From Ensifer adhaerens (GTDB taxonomy: Bacteria; Pseudomonadota; Alphaproteobacteria; Rhizobiales; Rhizobiaceae): a stretch of 64,000 nucleotides of DNA. Positions within the stretch are counted from its first letter, which is position 1, and every line of letters begins with the position of its first letter. Positions 62,264 through 64,000 of this stretch are shown here, one piece after another. The stretch lies in contig NZ_LGAP01000002.1 in assembly GCF_001270265.1 (NCBI RefSeq), positions 680,001-744,000 on the forward strand, given 5' to 3'. The notes beneath the pieces are model-generated. The model saw only the letters and a program-made list of their open reading frames with translations. It searched no databases and was not told where the DNA came from. Made by a program: the position numbers and the translations under genes.

Positions 62264-62722
62264 ATGACGCAGAAAATTGCCGACGAAACAGACCGCCGAA
62301 TTCTGAAGGAATTGCTGGCCGACGCGCGCATCACCAACAACGACCTGGCAGAGCGCGTCGGGCTGTCGGCTTCGCCCTGCCTGCGGCGGCTGCGGCGGCT
62401 GGAGGAAACCGGCGTCATCCGCGGCTATACCGCGCTGATCGACCCGGCGGTGGAGGGCTGGACGATGACGGCGATCGCGACCGTCCGGCTCAGTCGCCAG
62501 CACGAGGACGAGATCGTCATGTTCGAGCAGGCGATCCGCGGCTGGGACGAAGTGCTCGAATGCCACCTCGTCACCGGCTCGCGCGATTACGTGCTGAAGG
62601 TGATGAGTGCCGGGCTCGAGCAATACGAGCGTTTCATCAAGGAGAAGATCGCCCGGCTCAAATGCGTGGCCTCGATCGAGACGAGCTTCGTCATGAACAC
62701 GATCAAGGAGCGGCGGATCTAG
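62264..62722 (+). CDS. Lrp/AsnC-family transcriptional regulator
   Basis: A 152-residue regulator with the N-terminal HTH (DRRILKELLADARITNNDLAERVGLSASPCLRRLRRLEE, split near residue 30). The C-terminal RAM ligand domain (VIRGYTALIDPAVEGW, VLECHLVTGSRDYVLKVMSAG) has an amino-acid-binding pocket. It is divergent from the Cys/Met-metabolism gene, with 126 bases between, so it probably regulates that gene in response to an amino acid. AGGAAA precedes the ATG at 62264. Confidence 0.92.
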   Translation: MTQKIADETDRRILKELLADARITNNDLAERVGLSASPCLRRLRRLEETGVIRGYTALIDPAVEGWTMTAIATVRLSRQHEDEIVMFEQAIRGWDEVLECHLVTGSRDYVLKVMSAGLEQYERFIKEKIARLKCVASIETSFVMNTIKERRI

Positions 62723-62899
62723 CGGACTGATCTATATGGCGGAGGTCGCCTTTGCCGGTGTCCTAAAGCTTTGAAGGCATTTCGTATTTTCTGTCATGAT
62801 CCGCTTTTGGGGAGATGAAATCCGTCTCGCGCGACGCCTGAAATCAATGGATTCCGACGCTACGGCATCAGGGTTTCGGGCGGCGGCTTTGAAAGTGCA

Positions 62900-63040
62900 A
62901 AGGATGCTCTAGATTCAAAGAGAGCGTCCCTAATCACAATGATTCTCGGTCGATCGACCAAGATTATAAACGTGATCGATTCTAATGCGTCAAGGCGGGA
63001 TGCGGGCGGAAACCCACGTTTCCGCATCCCGCTCTCGTGC
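62900..63040. repeat. RIME-like repeat upstream of the mechanosensitive channel gene
   Basis: It contains GGTCGATCGACC (62949-62960), a perfect palindrome, and a hairpin with arms GCGGGATGCGG... and ...CCGCATCCCGC (62996-63033) plus a GCGGGCGGAAAC core like that in the 11.3-kb element. It fills much of the 350-base gap before the mscS-type gene. The rest of the gap shows no gene. Confidence 0.55.
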
Positions 63041-63076
63041 GCTCAGATGGACGCGTGGCGCTCGCGGAGAAAGGCG

Positions 63077-64000
63077 ATGGATTTCGTAGAAGCGTTCGAC
63101 GCCGTCGGTTCCTGGATGCGGACCGTCCTTCTCAACGAGTGGACGTTCTTTCAACTTGCCCTGATTGTCGCCGGCTACGTGCTTTGCGGCCTTCTGGCAA
63201 GACGGATAGAGCCGGTAGTCGAAGCCCGCGCACGCACGATCAAGGGCAATCCGGACCTGCTACGCGTCATCATCGCTTTCATGCGGCGGCTGCGGTGGCT
63301 GTTCCTGATTGTATGGCTATGGATCGCCGATGCGATGCTGTTGCGCTTTGGGTGGCCTTCGTACCGATGGCTGGTGGCCACCGCGCTTACGCTTGCAGCG
63401 GCGTGGTTCGTCATCTCGGTCCTCACGCGCATCATCAGAAATCAGACGCTGGCGCGTGTTGTTGCCGTCACTGGTTGGACCTACTTTGCTGCCTATGCGG
63501 TTGGGCTGGATCGTGTGATCCTGACGACGCTTGATGGTGTAGCGTTTAATCTCGGCGCGGTTCGCCTTTCGCTGTTGCTTGTCTTGAAGGCCATCATCCT
63601 TTCCTTTGCGCTGATCTGGCTGGCCGTTCTGGTCGGCAACGTCTCGGCGCATTGGATACAGAGATCCGCGGATCTCACGCCGTCCTTCAAGGTTCTCATC
63701 AGCAAATTGGTCAAGATCGGACTGATCGGCTTCGCGGGCGTTATCGCCCTGAACGCGACCGGCGTCGACTTGACCGCATTGACGATTTTTTCGGGTGCCG
63801 TCGGCGTCGGTATCGGCTTTGGCCTGCAGAAGGTGGTCTCCAATTTCATCTCGGGGATCATCATCCTGCTCGACAAATCCATCAAACCGGGCGACACGAT
63901 TACGCTCGGCGATACCTTCGGCTCGGTCCGCGACCTGCGTTCCCGGTTCGTCTCGGTGATCACGAGAGACGGCAAGGAGTACCTCATCCCAAACGAGGAC
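63077..64000 (+). CDS. Mechanosensitive ion channel family protein (MscS-type, partial, cut by window edge)
   Basis: At least 308 residues are present; the gene continues past the right edge. It has five or six hydrophobic segments before the core. The MscS pore-lining helix region is LIGFAGVIALNATGVDLTALTIFSGAVGVGIGFG followed by LQKVVSNFISGIIILLDKSI (residues about 215-275). The start of the beta domain is GDTFGSVRDLRSRFVSVITRDGKEYLIPNED. Such channels open on membrane tension and release solutes. GGAGAAAGGC precedes the ATG. It probably belongs to the larger multi-TM MscS group. Confidence 0.92.
   Translation, partial: MDFVEAFDAVGSWMRTVLLNEWTFFQLALIVAGYVLCGLLARRIEPVVEARARTIKGNPDLLRVIIAFMRRLRWLFLIVWLWIADAMLLRFGWPSYRWLVATALTLAAAWFVISVLTRIIRNQTLARVVAVTGWTYFAAYAVGLDRVILTTLDGVAFNLGAVRLSLLLVLKAIILSFALIWLAVLVGNVSAHWIQRSADLTPSFKVLISKLVKIGLIGFAGVIALNATGVDLTALTIFSGAVGVGIGFGLQKVVSNFISGIIILLDKSIKPGDTITLGDTFGSVRDLRSRFVSVITRDGKEYLIPNED

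Overview
The window reads as chromosomal DNA of a rhizobial alphaproteobacterium, most likely Ensifer/Sinorhizobium. The evidence is high GC, the gene neighbourhood (carA, yqeY, dnaG, recQ, kbl, tdh, rpoD, as I recall from Sinorhizobium), families typical of Rhizobiales (BA14K, DUF982, DUF1236, DUF3052, PetP/PetR-like regulators, BP26-like SIMPL protein) and many RIME-type intergenic hairpin repeats. There is no prophage, insertion sequence, integrase, CRISPR array or replication origin that I can see. Most of the window is core or near-core genome, with short accessory cassettes in the second half.

Layout. 1-4.9 kb: a MidA-like methyltransferase (cut by the window edge) and lgt on the minus strand; ubiK-like, ybjN, proC, csaA-like and tyrosine phosphatase genes on the plus strand; a TPR gene. 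4.9-8.9 kb: histidine kinase, OmpR-type regulator and MarR regulator on the minus strand, divergent from ilvE. 8.9-14.4 kb: small envelope or secreted proteins, a metallo-beta-lactamase-fold hydrolase, a BA14K protein, a cold-shock protein, an EamA transporter and a DUF3052 protein. 14.4-18.8 kb: a soluble PQQ-type sugar dehydrogenase, then a Gram-negative class GN sortase with its dedicated VIT/VWA substrate. 19.2-25 kb: aspartate aminotransferase, an orphan HTH protein, a LysR regulator divergent from two oxidoreductases, and carA. 25.3-37.9 kb: yqeY, dnaG, a glycosyltransferase, recQ, kbl, tdh, an effector-binding protein, a GFA protein, rpoD and a GYD protein. 38-44.2 kb: small envelope and hypothetical proteins. 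44.3-46 kb: a CAU-anticodon tRNA of the Ile2 type followed by an MFS exporter. 46.6-53 kb: a lipoprotein-like protein, a GH26-like glycosidase, DUF982, GntR and DUF1194 genes, and a glucanase-like gene overlapping an fhuF-like gene. 53-54.5 kb: cbtA/cbtB under a cobalamin riboswitch. 54.5-60.8 kb: small regulator-plus-enzyme cassettes (TetR/NmrA/DUF1772; ArsR/SRPBCC; TetR/enoyl-CoA hydratase). 60.8-64 kb: a Cys/Met-metabolism PLP enzyme divergent from an Lrp regulator, and the start of an MscS channel.

How the genes work together. Several regulators sit divergently beside their probable targets with a visible inverted repeat between or upstream (MarR at 7.7 kb, TetR at 55.2 kb, ArsR at 58.5 kb, TetR at 59.45 kb). 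Two secreted-protein genes 30 kb apart share a GTTCAG-N5-GTTCAG-TTT promoter element, suggesting a common response regulator. The sortase pair and the glucanase/FhuF pair are translationally coupled by stop/start overlaps. I find no convincing wholly new system. The best leads are the sortase/VWA unit, the glucanase-FhuF coupling and the shared GTTCAG promoter.
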